26,355 nt of DNA from an uncultured Planctomycetales bacterium (GTDB lineage: Bacteria > Planctomycetota > Planctomycetia > Pirellulales > S012-138): contig CALJLD010000225.1 of assembly GCA_937982665.1 (NCBI GenBank), positions 1 to 26,355 of the forward strand. The letters run 5' to 3'. Below, one piece after another: positions 1 through 6,748 of this stretch. Numbering within the stretch: the first letter of the stretch is position 1; each line of letters starts with the position of its first letter. The position numbers were made by a program, and so were the translations under genes. The notes beneath the pieces were generated by a model, which was not told the origin of the DNA, searched no databases, and worked only from the letters and a program-made list of their open reading frames with translations.

Positions 1-370
1 TGAATGCACTCCAGCCTGTGGTATCGAAGAACGGAAACACCGGCATCAAAAACGAAGCCAGTATTCCCAGCACACTCACAATCGCCATCACGCGACACAG
101 CTTCTTCCTGGCCGAAAGCCAGTCGCCGCAGCCCAACATGCAGAGCGTGATCAGCGCGGCCACGGCAAGAAGCGGCAACGCCGTCCCCCAGATGGGTGCC
201 GCCAATGCCAGCAACACGCACCAGGTTGTGACAATCGCTCCCAGCAGCCGTAACGAGAACTGCCCGCCAGGACCAACTGGCGACAAATCATCGCTAACTG
301 CAACGCCTGACAACGCTTCATTCGCGCGTTCTGCCACGCCGGGTTTCGTTTCCTCTTGTTTGTTTGTCAC
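1..370 (-). CDS. Membrane protein of unknown function, 5' part only
   Basis: Reading the minus strand from a GTG at 370 gives an open frame of about 123 codons that leaves the window at position 1. The first ~35 residues are polar (begins VTNKQEETKPGVAERAN). Two hydrophobic stretches follow, around residues 36-75 (including WCVLLALAAPIWGTALPLL and AVAALITLCMLG) and 85-105 (VMAIVSVLGILASFLMPVF), so it should span the membrane at least twice. A TGA lies in frame just upstream of the GTG and an AGGA sits a few bases before it, which supports this start; a second GTG 11 codons in is the alternative. The gene is divergent from parA. I do not recognise the family and the C-terminus is not visible. 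Confidence 0.6.
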   Translation of the reverse strand, partial: MTNKQEETKPGVAERANEALSGVAVSDDLSPVGPGGQFSLRLLGAIVTTWCVLLALAAPIWGTALPLLAVAALITLCMLGCGDWLSARKKLCRVMAIVSVLGILASFLMPVFPFFDTTGWSAF

Positions 371-509
371 TTCGTTCCTGATACGCGTCCTGGAAATTCA
401 TCGCTATCGAACTACCGCCGCTCAGCGACCCGCATGCCAGCATGCACCTTTCCGCGTTTGTTTGCCAGCATCCGCCGTCATTTCCGCGTGCTGGCGTCCT
501 CAATCCGCC

Positions 510-538
510 TATGGCCAAACTCGGCTTCGCGCTATAAT
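510..538 (+). promoter_or_regulatory. Candidate promoter of parA
   Basis: A perfect TATAAT occurs at 533-538 in an otherwise GC-rich stretch, about 105 bases before the parA start. The hexamer 17 bases upstream (510-515) fits the -35 consensus poorly. The call therefore rests on the -10 box and its position in the divergent intergenic region. Confidence 0.4.
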
Positions 539-642
539 CCCCCGCCGAATTCTGCGGACTAACATCTTGCGGACCAACATGAAGTTCCGACGCAAGCGTC
601 CGCACCTCCCAACTAACGACTGCGCGAAGTCAGGGAAGAACC

Positions 643-1518
643 ATGCGCAAGATTGCCGTGTTAAATCAGAAGGGCGGCGTGGGAAAAACCACCACGGCTG
701 TCAACTTGAGCGCTGCCCTGGCCCGTCGAGGTCGCAAGGTTTGCCTGGCCGATCTCGATCCGCAAGCCCATGCTTCGCTGCACCTGAGCAGTTCGCTCCG
801 CGATGCCCGGCTGCCTGACCGTAACCTTTACGATGTCTTCATCCACGAGGCGAACCTCCGCGACATCACCCAGGCGGCTGGCGATAACCTTTGGGTCATT
901 CCCTCCGGCATTGACCTCTCCGCCGTCGAACTCGAGATGGCAGGGGTCGCCGGTCGCGAAGTCATCCTGCGACAAAAACTGCCGGTCATCCAAGATGACT
1001 ATGACCTGCTGATCATTGACTGCCCGCCGTCGCTGGGCATTCTCACGCTCAATGCACTCACCGCCGCGGACGAAGTTTTCATCCCGCTGCAACCGCACTT
1101 CCTGGCTTTGCATGGTCTCTCCAAACTGCTGGAGACCATCAGCCTAGTCTCGCAACGGCTCAACGCCCGGTTGACGCTGTCCGGCGTGCTGCTGTGCATG
1201 TTCGAGTCCGGCACAAAGCTGGCCAAAGAAGTCGCCGGCGATGTCAGCGAGTTCTTTACGCAAGCCCACGATCAAAACACGCCTTGGGCGAACGCGCGCT
1301 TGTTCGAAACGAAGATCCGCCGCAACATCAAACTGGCCGAAGCCCCCAGCTATGGGCAATCGATCTTCGATTACGCCAACAGTTCGCCCGGCGCGCAAGA
1401 TTATGACGCCCTGGCGGATGAAGTCTGCGAACACATCCTGCAAACTTCAAGCGGCGACATCTCCCGCGAGGACTTCCTCTCGCAAATGGATGCGCTCTCG
1501 CAGCCGAAGGTCGCCTGA
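643..1518 (+). CDS. parA: ParA/Soj-family ATPase
   Basis: This 291-residue protein is a ParA-type P-loop ATPase, a family that moves chromosome, plasmid or protein cargo by ATP-dependent nucleoid binding. It shows the deviant Walker A motif KGGVGKTTT at residues 10-18 with the signature lysine, the DLDPQA motif near residue 38 (Walker A'), and LIIDCPPSLGILTLNAL as Walker B/switch region. The C-terminal half carries the usual TKIRRNIKLAEAPSYGQSI segment of Soj proteins. The start is the ATG at 643, preceded by AGGGAAG. No ParB gene follows; the next 500 bases are repeats. The upstream neighbour is an unrelated divergent membrane gene. It may be the chromosomal Soj or an orphan ParA positioning another cargo, and the sequence alone cannot decide. 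The family call is secure, the cargo is not. Confidence 0.93.
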   Translation: MRKIAVLNQKGGVGKTTTAVNLSAALARRGRKVCLADLDPQAHASLHLSSSLRDARLPDRNLYDVFIHEANLRDITQAAGDNLWVIPSGIDLSAVELEMAGVAGREVILRQKLPVIQDDYDLLIIDCPPSLGILTLNALTAADEVFIPLQPHFLALHGLSKLLETISLVSQRLNARLTLSGVLLCMFESGTKLAKEVAGDVSEFFTQAHDQNTPWANARLFETKIRRNIKLAEAPSYGQSIFDYANSSPGAQDYDALADEVCEHILQTSSGDISREDFLSQMDALSQPKVA

Positions 1519-1538
1519 CACTCTAGGTGTTTTCTTGC

Positions 1539-1684
1539 GGGTGCCACTGCTGGCTTGTCCAGCAGTGTGGTTCACGTAGAAGTCGGCAGCCTGCACGTCT
1601 GCTAAGATTCACCTGGTCTCGCAGGGATGGCCCCGCTCCTGAAAGAAAAGAAGAGCACTGCTGGGCAAGCCAGCAGTGGCACCC
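1539..1684. repeat. REPIN-like palindromic repeat, copy 1
   Basis: A 146-bp non-coding element whose ends are inverted copies of the same 29-base sequence beginning GGGTGCCACTGCTGGCTTG (28 of 29 match). Each end is itself a hairpin (CCACTGCTGG pairing with CCAGCAGTG), so the unit consists of two REP-like palindromes in opposite orientation around a ~90-base core, the layout of a REPIN or small MITE. It starts 20 bases after the parA stop codon. No open frame or transposase is present inside it. Confidence 0.8.
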
Positions 1685-1854
1685 ATGGAGCTAGGTATGC
1701 CAGCAAGCATCAACGCATCACTGCAAACATGATGGTCCGCCTTCGGAGCAACAGGTATCCATTGGCAGGCAACAACTTTTTTTTGGGTGGCAGGGTCACA
1801 TGGCGCAGCATGGGTGACCATGAATGAGTTTTCCGCAACGCGCATCGTTCGTGC

Positions 1855-1998
1855 GGGTGCCACTGCTGGCTGGTCCAGCAGTGTGATTCACGTGGAAGTC
1901 GGCAGTCTGCACGGGTGCTAAGATTCACCTGGTCTCGCAGGGATGGCCCCGCTCCTGAAACCAAAGAAGAGCACTGCTGGACAAGCCTGCAGTGGCAC
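1855..1998. repeat. REPIN-like palindromic repeat, copy 2
   Basis: A second copy of the element at 1539-1684, in the same orientation and about 93% identical by eye, with changes scattered rather than clustered. The core segment AGATTCACCTGGTCTCGCAG is conserved exactly in both copies. One arm of the right-hand hairpin has decayed slightly (GCCTGCAG instead of GCCAGCAG). The 170 bases between the two copies hold no gene that I can support, only a T8 run and a weak hairpin (1794-1819). Confidence 0.8.
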
Positions 1999-2029
1999 AC
2001 CAAAGCCCTCTGCACAATAATTCCCCCCA

Positions 2030-2749
2030 TTACATAAACGTGCGTCTCTTAAACATCTGCACATCTTCGCGGGTCAGGACGAACCACTCGCCGTTGACGC
2101 GTTTGTCGTGGAGGCGTTTGTGCCAATAGGCTTCCACGCCGGCGGGGTCGTCCGTTTTGATGGTGTGGATCACAACGAGCGCTTGCGGCAACTGGATGGA
2201 AAGTTCTCCGTGGCGGCGGCCGGGCAGCGCGGAGTGACCAAGCTTGTAGTAGCGGCCGGACCTGAACAGGTAGACGTAAGAAAAGGCTTTGCCGGCTGAC
2301 CGTCGTTGCGGCCTGTCGAGTGCCTGCTCGAGCGGTTCGCAGATTCGCACGATGTCTTCGTAGCCTGGCTGCTTGCGGCAATAGTCCAGCACCAGTTCCA
2401 GGAGTTCTCTCGTTCCGCCGATCCGCGCAAGCGCGGCCCCGCCAACAAACGATGGATCGCGTCGGCGTTTGAGTTGCCGTTGCGCGCGCGAGGGAAAGCG
2501 GCCAAGTTCGCGAGTGAGGTCAATCAACTCTTCGCAAATACGCTCTGGTGAAACCGGTGTCGATTCACGGTTGGGCGGCAGCCCGGCCTCGCGCACGGCT
2601 TCGCTCCAGTTGGCCCAGTACACGCCGGACCAGTCGTGTTGACGGATGCCGGTTGCGGAAGCGAAACGCCTTCGCCCCAGCGGTTTGCCGTTGTTGTTTT
2701 CCGCCGTGCGGAGAATCTCCGCCAAGATGTGTTGCTTGCTGACATGCAT
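2030..2749 (-). CDS. GIY-YIG (T5orf172-like) nuclease-family protein with two HNARE-like repeats
   Basis: 239 residues. The C-terminus (about 156-236) resembles the GIY-YIG superfamily, closest to the T5orf172/Mug113 type: SYVYLF replaces GIY, YYKLGHS replaces YIG, an arginine-rich segment GRRHGEL follows, then the expected glutamate in GVEAYWHKRL (E206) and a conserved NGEWFVL ending. The N-terminus has two helical repeats like the homing-endonuclease-associated repeat: residues ~7-57 (ending WANWSEAVREAGL) and ~68-125 (ELIDLTRELGRFPSRAQ). These probably bind DNA. The start ATG at 2749 is preceded by AAGGGG. It stands alone on the minus strand beside the REPIN pair and the 12-bp repeat array. 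A DNA-binding and nicking role is inferred from family only; the target is unknown, and it is not the RAYT transposase that mobilises REPINs elsewhere. Confidence 0.72.
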   Translation of the reverse strand: MHVSKQHILAEILRTAENNNGKPLGRRRFASATGIRQHDWSGVYWANWSEAVREAGLPPNRESTPVSPERICEELIDLTRELGRFPSRAQRQLKRRRDPSFVGGAALARIGGTRELLELVLDYCRKQPGYEDIVRICEPLEQALDRPQRRSAGKAFSYVYLFRSGRYYKLGHSALPGRRHGELSIQLPQALVVIHTIKTDDPAGVEAYWHKRLHDKRVNGEWFVLTREDVQMFKRRTFM

Positions 2750-2937
2750 GCGTTGCCCCTTAAGTCTTCAGGCTCGAAAACGTTCCATCGCGAGGCTGCC
2801 AGAAAAGCTGCACATCGGCGAAGAGCAGTTTTTAAGAAGAGCTTGCTCAGCGCTTTTCGTTGCGGTTGGGAAGTGGTGTCTATCCCCCCAGAAGAGGAGG
2901 TTTTGCCAGGCGCTGCCGGTCACCAACCCTTCAAAAT

Positions 2938-3055
2938 GACCGCAATCCTGGGTGTAACCCCGGCAAAATCGCCCGTGACCCAGGATGTAACGCCGGATGC
3001 AACACCGGGTATAACGGCGGGTGGTAACCCCGGGTGTAATCCAGGATGAAATCCC
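2938..3055. repeat. Degenerate 12-bp tandem repeat array
   Basis: About ten consecutive units near the consensus GGRTGTAAYSCC, for example GGGTGTAACCCC (2950), GGATGTAACGCC (2983), GGATGCAACACC (2995), GGGTATAACGGC (3007), GGGTGTAATCCA (3032) and GGATGAAATCCC (3044). One unit is 9 bases and one is 13. Many units are partly self-complementary (GGRT...AYCC). The array lies in the 490-base gap between the GIY-YIG gene and the SDR gene. Read as protein it would give short TP- or HPG-type repeats, but no convincing gene covers it. The rest of the gap (2750-2937 and 3056-3239) shows nothing I can name. Confidence 0.75.
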
Positions 3056-3239
3056 GGATTTGGTTCTTGGCCGAGAAGCATTTTTCGCGCGAGATCCGCG
3101 CGCCGCAGATTTTTTTCAAAACTCGTGTTGCCCACTGCGCAGCCTTCGTGGGAATTTGCCGTTTCGCTCTTTGGCAATTTGGAAAAACGTTCTCAGCGGG
3201 CGGAGTCAGTGTGCTCCGTTCCGCGGATGAGTCCATGGC

Positions 3240-4061
3240 TTACCATGCGGTCCACCCGCCATCGACAGTCACGACCGCGCCGGTCATGTAGTCGCTGGCA
3301 GGCGAAGCCATGAAGAGGACGGCTCCCTGATAGTCGCCGGCTTTCGCCATTCTGCCGAGCGGCGTGCGGCGTTCGTATTCGCGAACGAAGTCTTCGCCTT
3401 GGTTATCGTACACGCCGCCGGGGACCAGGCAGTTCACGCGAATGTTGTGTTCTCGCCAATGCACGGCCAGGTACCTCGTCAGCTGAATCACGGCCGCTTT
3501 CGATGCCCCGTATGCCGGCGGCGAGTTTACGCCAGAGTTGCCGTACACACGCGGGTCCGGGGAAACAACGCCATACGTTGAGGCCAAGTTGATGATCTTG
3601 CCACGGCCTGCGGAGATCATCTCACGGCCAAACGCCTGACAGGTTTGAAACACGGACGTCAGGTTCACGTCGATGACCTGCTGCCAGGCTTCGGCCTCGT
3701 AATTCTCCGGGGCGGAAGAATAGAAGCCGGTCCCGCGGAACTGTGCGGAGTTGACGAGGGTCGATGTTGTGCCGAGGCGGGACTGTACATCACCGACCGC
3801 TGCTTGCAGTTGGTCAGCCTGCGTCACATCGCGAATGACAGCGATCGCTTTCGCACTTGTTGCAGTTGTGACTTCGTTCGCCAGCTGATTGGCGGCTTCC
3901 GCGTTAACATCCAGGATCGCCACGTCCGCGCCAGCTTCTGCGAGCGCGCGACACAAAGCCTGGCCAATCCTGCCAGCGCCGCCGACCACGACCGCAACTT
4001 CTCCCCGCAAGCCGAAGAGCCGCGAGAGAATGGGTTGCGATATGTTGGTATCGTCGCTCAT
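3240..4061 (-). CDS. SDR-family NAD(P)-dependent oxidoreductase
   Basis: 273 residues with the classical short-chain dehydrogenase/reductase layout: a Rossmann glycine motif GGAGRIG at 27-33, an acidic residue after beta-2 (ILDVN, D51) that favours NAD over NADP, a DV motif at 78-79, the NVN helix-4 asparagine (N133), and the catalytic Ser161, Tyr184 and Lys188 in INLASTYG and PPAYGASK. The C-terminus ends in the usual YMTGAVVTVDGGW. Two motif variants are visible: NSAQ where most members have NNAG, and GGAGRIG instead of TGGxxGIG. The substrate cannot be read from sequence; the GGAGRIG variant is also seen in some SDRs of nucleotide-sugar or nonulosonate pathways, but that is only a hint. 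The gene appears monocistronic, about 80 bases downstream of the peroxiredoxin gene on the same strand, so co-transcription is possible. Confidence 0.9.
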   Translation of the reverse strand: MSDDTNISQPILSRLFGLRGEVAVVVGGAGRIGQALCRALAEAGADVAILDVNAEAANQLANEVTTATSAKAIAVIRDVTQADQLQAAVGDVQSRLGTTSTLVNSAQFRGTGFYSSAPENYEAEAWQQVIDVNLTSVFQTCQAFGREMISAGRGKIINLASTYGVVSPDPRVYGNSGVNSPPAYGASKAAVIQLTRYLAVHWREHNIRVNCLVPGGVYDNQGEDFVREYERRTPLGRMAKAGDYQGAVLFMASPASDYMTGAVVTVDGGWTAW

Positions 4062-4141
4062 CCGTGAGTGTTCGTTTCAAGAAGTTACGGTAGTGTGGCT
4101 GGCGAGGTTAGCAGTAACGCATGGCATTAGCCAGGGACGCA

Positions 4142-4621
4142 TTACTGCTCATTCAGCTCCTGCAGTGCTTTCAGCACATGCGCGTCATGGCCGTCGACTT
4201 TCACGCTCTTCCACATCTTGCTGACTTTGCCGTCAGGGCCGATCACGAACGTGCTGCGTTGTATGCCCATGCGGGTTTTGCCGTATTGCACCTTCTCCCG
4301 CCAGGCGCCGTATTTCTCGGCCACTTTGTGATCGGGATCGGCGAGCAAAGGAAAGTTGAGCTTGAACTTGTCGCGAAACTTGACGTGGCTCTCCACAGTA
4401 TCCGGACTAACGCCCAGCACCACCGCACCCAGCTGCTTGAGTTCCTTGGCTGCATCACGAAAAGCACACGCTTCGCGAGTACAGCCAGGCGTATCATCGC
4501 GGGGATAGAAATAGAGCACGACCGGCTTGCCTTTGTAGTCGCTGAGCTTCACTTCTTCGCCAGAGTCTGCTGTTAAGGTAAATGCCGGGGCTTTCTGTCC
4601 AGCCTCAATCCAGTCAGCCAT
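4142..4621 (-). CDS. bcp: Thioredoxin-dependent peroxiredoxin, BCP/PrxQ type
   Basis: A 159-residue cytosolic thiol peroxidase that reduces hydrogen peroxide and alkyl hydroperoxides. The active-site segment YFYPRDDTPGCTREACAF carries the peroxidatic Cys47 and, five residues later, Cys52, the resolving cysteine of the BCP subclass (a Cys-x4-Cys arrangement as in E. coli Bcp). Later family features are GVSPDTVESHVKF, NFPLLADPDHKVAEKYGAW and STFVIGPDG. I take the ATG at 4621 (MADWIEAGQKAPAF), not the in-frame upstream ATG at 4681, because homologues begin there, the length then fits, and a candidate promoter lies between the two. It is divergent from the pgs operon. Reducing partners are presumably thioredoxins. 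Confidence 0.93.
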   Translation of the reverse strand: MADWIEAGQKAPAFTLTADSGEEVKLSDYKGKPVVLYFYPRDDTPGCTREACAFRDAAKELKQLGAVVLGVSPDTVESHVKFRDKFKLNFPLLADPDHKVAEKYGAWREKVQYGKTRMGIQRSTFVIGPDGKVSKMWKSVKVDGHDAHVLKALQELNEQ

Positions 4622-4668
4622 AACTTGAGTCAATCTTGGAAGAATTTGGATTTGTTTGGTTGGCGCGA

Positions 4669-4697
4669 AGTATAGCCGCACTGCATCGTGTGGAAAA
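4669..4697 (-). promoter_or_regulatory. Candidate promoter of bcp
   Basis: On the minus strand, TATACT (4674-4669) follows TTTTCC (4697-4692) with 17-base spacing. This would place the transcript start about 40 bases before the ATG at 4621. The -10 box is good and the -35 box is weak. Confidence 0.35.
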
Positions 4698-4785
4698 GCC
4701 GCGGTGGCAGATGCGAGGACTCAGCAAGGGCAATTTCCCCACACTTGAGCGCCATTTTTTTGGATTTGTAAGATCGCTTTCGCAA

Positions 4786-4801
4786 TTGCAAAAATTTGCA
4801 A
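4786..4801. promoter_or_regulatory. Perfect dyad TTGCAAA-AA-TTTGCAA, possible operator
   Basis: A 16-base inverted repeat with perfect 7-base arms lies in the AT-rich part of the bcp/pgsB divergent region, overlapped on its left side by a second small palindrome (GCAATTGC, 4782-4789). It sits about 110 bases upstream of the candidate bcp promoter and 250 bases before pgsB. It has the size and symmetry of a binding site for a dimeric repressor. Which gene it serves is unknown. Confidence 0.3.
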
Positions 4802-5051
4802 CGCGGCGAACCGTTTTCGCGCAACGTCGACTGCGCATGACTGCCATGACTGGGGAGCAAGCACGCGCAAGTTGGTAATCGAGCGTGAAGCTGTGACGGT
4901 TACAACGAATCGCGTGCTGCGCGCGCGGCAAGCTATGGAAAGTTCGCGCCAGCTTCGTGTCCATCGGCACGCAAGTTGCCAAAGTGTCTATCAGCAGGCA
5001 ACAGCTTGCTTCCCCCAAAGAGTATGGAAACCTTTTGTTCAGGAGCGTCCC

Positions 5052-6272
5052 ATGGACGGAACATTGCTCCTTGCCGGCGGCGCTGCCGCGCTGGCTTCGC
5101 TGGGATTCTTAGAGTCCTGGCAGCACCGCAACAACTTGCGGCACATTCCCATCCGCATTCATGTCAACGGCACCCGCGGAAAGTCCAGCGTCACACGCTT
5201 GATTGCCGCAGGCATGCGGGCTGGCGGGATTCGCACCTGTGCGAAAACCACTGGCACACTCGCGCGAATGATTATGCCCGACGCGCAAGAGTTCCCCATC
5301 TTTCGCCCGGCACGAGCCAACATCATCGAGCAAAAGCGCGTCGTGAAGGCGGCAGTCGCCAATGGCGCGGAAGCGTTGGTGATCGAGTGCATGGCCGTGC
5401 AACCGGTTCTGCAATCTTTGTGCGAACTGAAGCTCGTGCAAGCCACGCATGGCGTTATTACCAACGCTCGTGCGGATCACCTGGACGTGATGGGGCCAAC
5501 AGTTCGCGATGTTGCCAAAGCGCTATGCGGCACCATGCCCATCAAGGGCCGCATGTATACAACGGAACAACGATGCCTGGACGTCTTTAACCGAGCGGCC
5601 AAAGACCGCAAGACTAAGCTCGTGCCTGTCGGCGATGAAGAGATCGCCAACGTCACTTGGGACGAGGTGCAACAGTTCCGCTATATCGAACACCCCGAGA
5701 ACATCGCGCTGGCGTTGCGTGTCTGCTGCGAGTTGGGAATTGATCGCCAGGTGGCATTGCAGGGAATGTGGCAAGCCACGCCAGACCCTGGTGCGATGAA
5801 CCTGTACGAAGTCGACGAATCGCAACAGAAGATCATCTTCGTCAACGGCTTCGCCGCCAATGATCCGGAATCAACCGGTCACAACTGGAACATGGTCGTT
5901 GATCGGTTCCACGGTGTTGATCGCCGCATCGCCGTGGTGAACTGTCGGGCGGACCGCACGGATCGCTCCGTGCAACTCGCTGATGCCTGTCTGCGATGGA
6001 AGCCGGCCGATCACTATATGGTCATCGGCAGCGCGACGGACGCTTTCGCCCGGCGTGCAATCACCAAAGGCATGGATCGCAAGCGGCTGACGTGTGCGGA
6101 ACGCATGCCAGCGGGCGCTTTGTATGAAAAGCTCGGCCATGTGAGCGGGCGCTCCGCGCTGGCGATGGGGATGGGGAACATCTCCGGCCCAGGCCTGGAA
6201 TTGCTCGACTTCTTCCGCCAGCGGGATGTGCCGCGGCAAGCCACAACACTCAAAGTTCAGGAGGCCGCCTGA
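5052..6272 (+). CDS. pgsB: Poly-gamma-glutamate synthase subunit PgsB (CapB)
   Basis: 406 residues, close to the ~390 of Bacillus PgsB. It is the ATP-dependent amide ligase, related to Mur ligases, that polymerises glutamate through the gamma-carboxyl on the membrane. Residues 1-20 form an N-terminal membrane anchor (LLLAGGAAALASLGFL). The P-loop is NGTRGKSSVTRL (40-51), followed by family motifs KTTGTLARM, IECMAVQP, DHLDVMGPT, TPDPGAMNLY, VNGFAAND, NCRADRTDRS and the C-terminal MGNISGPG. The ATG at 5052 is chosen because AGGAGCG lies just before it and the protein then begins like other PgsB proteins. It overlaps pgsC by one base (TGATG), so the two are translationally coupled. No PgsA/CapA gene is present in the window. 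Assignment is firm; actual polymer production is inferred. Confidence 0.95.
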   Translation: MDGTLLLAGGAAALASLGFLESWQHRNNLRHIPIRIHVNGTRGKSSVTRLIAAGMRAGGIRTCAKTTGTLARMIMPDAQEFPIFRPARANIIEQKRVVKAAVANGAEALVIECMAVQPVLQSLCELKLVQATHGVITNARADHLDVMGPTVRDVAKALCGTMPIKGRMYTTEQRCLDVFNRAAKDRKTKLVPVGDEEIANVTWDEVQQFRYIEHPENIALALRVCCELGIDRQVALQGMWQATPDPGAMNLYEVDESQQKIIFVNGFAANDPESTGHNWNMVVDRFHGVDRRIAVVNCRADRTDRSVQLADACLRWKPADHYMVIGSATDAFARRAITKGMDRKRLTCAERMPAGALYEKLGHVSGRSALAMGMGNISGPGLELLDFFRQRDVPRQATTLKVQEAA

Positions 6273-6748
6273 TGGACATGGACGTCACCACCCTGGCGAT
6301 TGCCGTTGGCCTGGTCGTCAGCCTGATCTTTTCGGAAACTTTTGGCCTGGCAGCAGGCGGGATGATTGTGCCCGGCTACCTCGCAATCAATCTCAACCGT
6401 CCGCTTTGGATCTTGGGAACATTGTTGGCCGCATTGGTGACTTTCGGCCTGGTGCGGCTGATCTCCAAAGGCGCGATCATCTACGGCAGAAGGCGAATTG
6501 TCATCTGCGTGATTGTGGGCTTCTGCGTGGGAGCATTGTTCCGCTCCGCGGCAATGACGCTTGTTCCCGAGGCCAGCACCGCGACCAGCGAACCGCTGTT
6601 CAACGTGATCGGTTACATCATCCCCGGACTGATTGCCGTGTGGATGGATCGGCAAGGAACGGTTGAAACCTTGTGTCCCGTGATTACATCCGCTGTCGCT
6701 GTGCGGCTGGTGTTGATCGCCATCGGCTTGGAGGTCATCGCACAATGA
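6272..6748 (+). CDS. pgsC: Poly-gamma-glutamate biosynthesis membrane protein PgsC (CapC)
   Basis: 158 residues, almost wholly hydrophobic, matching the ~150-residue integral membrane partner of PgsB. The N-terminus has the family pattern LAIAVGLVVSLIFSETFGL followed by AAGGMIVPGYLAI. Further membrane segments lie near 46-65 (ILGTLLAALVTFGLVRLISK), 74-90 (RIVICVIVGFCVGALF), 110-125 (NVIGYIIPGLIAVWM) and at the C-terminus (SAVAVRLVLIAIGLEVI). A perfect AGGAGG at 6259-6264 precedes the ATG at 6272; an ATG two codons later is possible. The start overlaps the pgsB stop and the stop overlaps the pgsW start (ATGA), so all three are one operon. PgsC is needed for polymerase activity and probably takes part in export. 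Confidence 0.94.
   Translation: MDMDVTTLAIAVGLVVSLIFSETFGLAAGGMIVPGYLAINLNRPLWILGTLLAALVTFGLVRLISKGAIIYGRRRIVICVIVGFCVGALFRSAAMTLVPEASTATSEPLFNVIGYIIPGLIAVWMDRQGTVETLCPVITSAVAVRLVLIAIGLEVIAQ

Larger units (their letters stand above)
4622..5051. other. Divergent intergenic region bcp / pgsB
   Basis: 430 bases between two divergent transcription units. Apart from the bcp promoter and the TTGCAAA dyad listed separately, I see only an AT-rich patch with a T7 run (4750-4800). An open frame runs in phase upstream of pgsB from 4872, but its content (RVLRARQAMESSRQLRVHRH) resembles no family and it has no ribosome-binding site, so I treat this stretch as leader. Confidence 0.5.

Noticed and set aside
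318..605. 95-residue minus-strand open frame overlapping the left membrane gene and parA leader
   Set aside because: Out of frame with the hydrophobic protein at 1-370, composition without pattern, and it would cover the parA promoter.
1539..1998. Insertion sequence or composite transposon bounded by the two repeats
   Set aside because: The copies are direct, the 170 bases between them encode no transposase, and each copy has its own inverted ends.
2938..3055. Possible CRISPR array
   Set aside because: Units are contiguous 12-mers without spacers, and no cas genes are present.
2920..3236. Open frames on both strands across the dodecamer array encoding HPGL- or VTP-type repeats
   Set aside because: The repeats are translated in several frames because the DNA repeats have a period of 12; no frame has a ribosome-binding site or a family match.
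4872..5051. 60-residue N-terminal extension of PgsB
   Set aside because: No ribosome-binding site at the upstream start and no match to PgsB, whereas AGGAGCG precedes the ATG at 5052.
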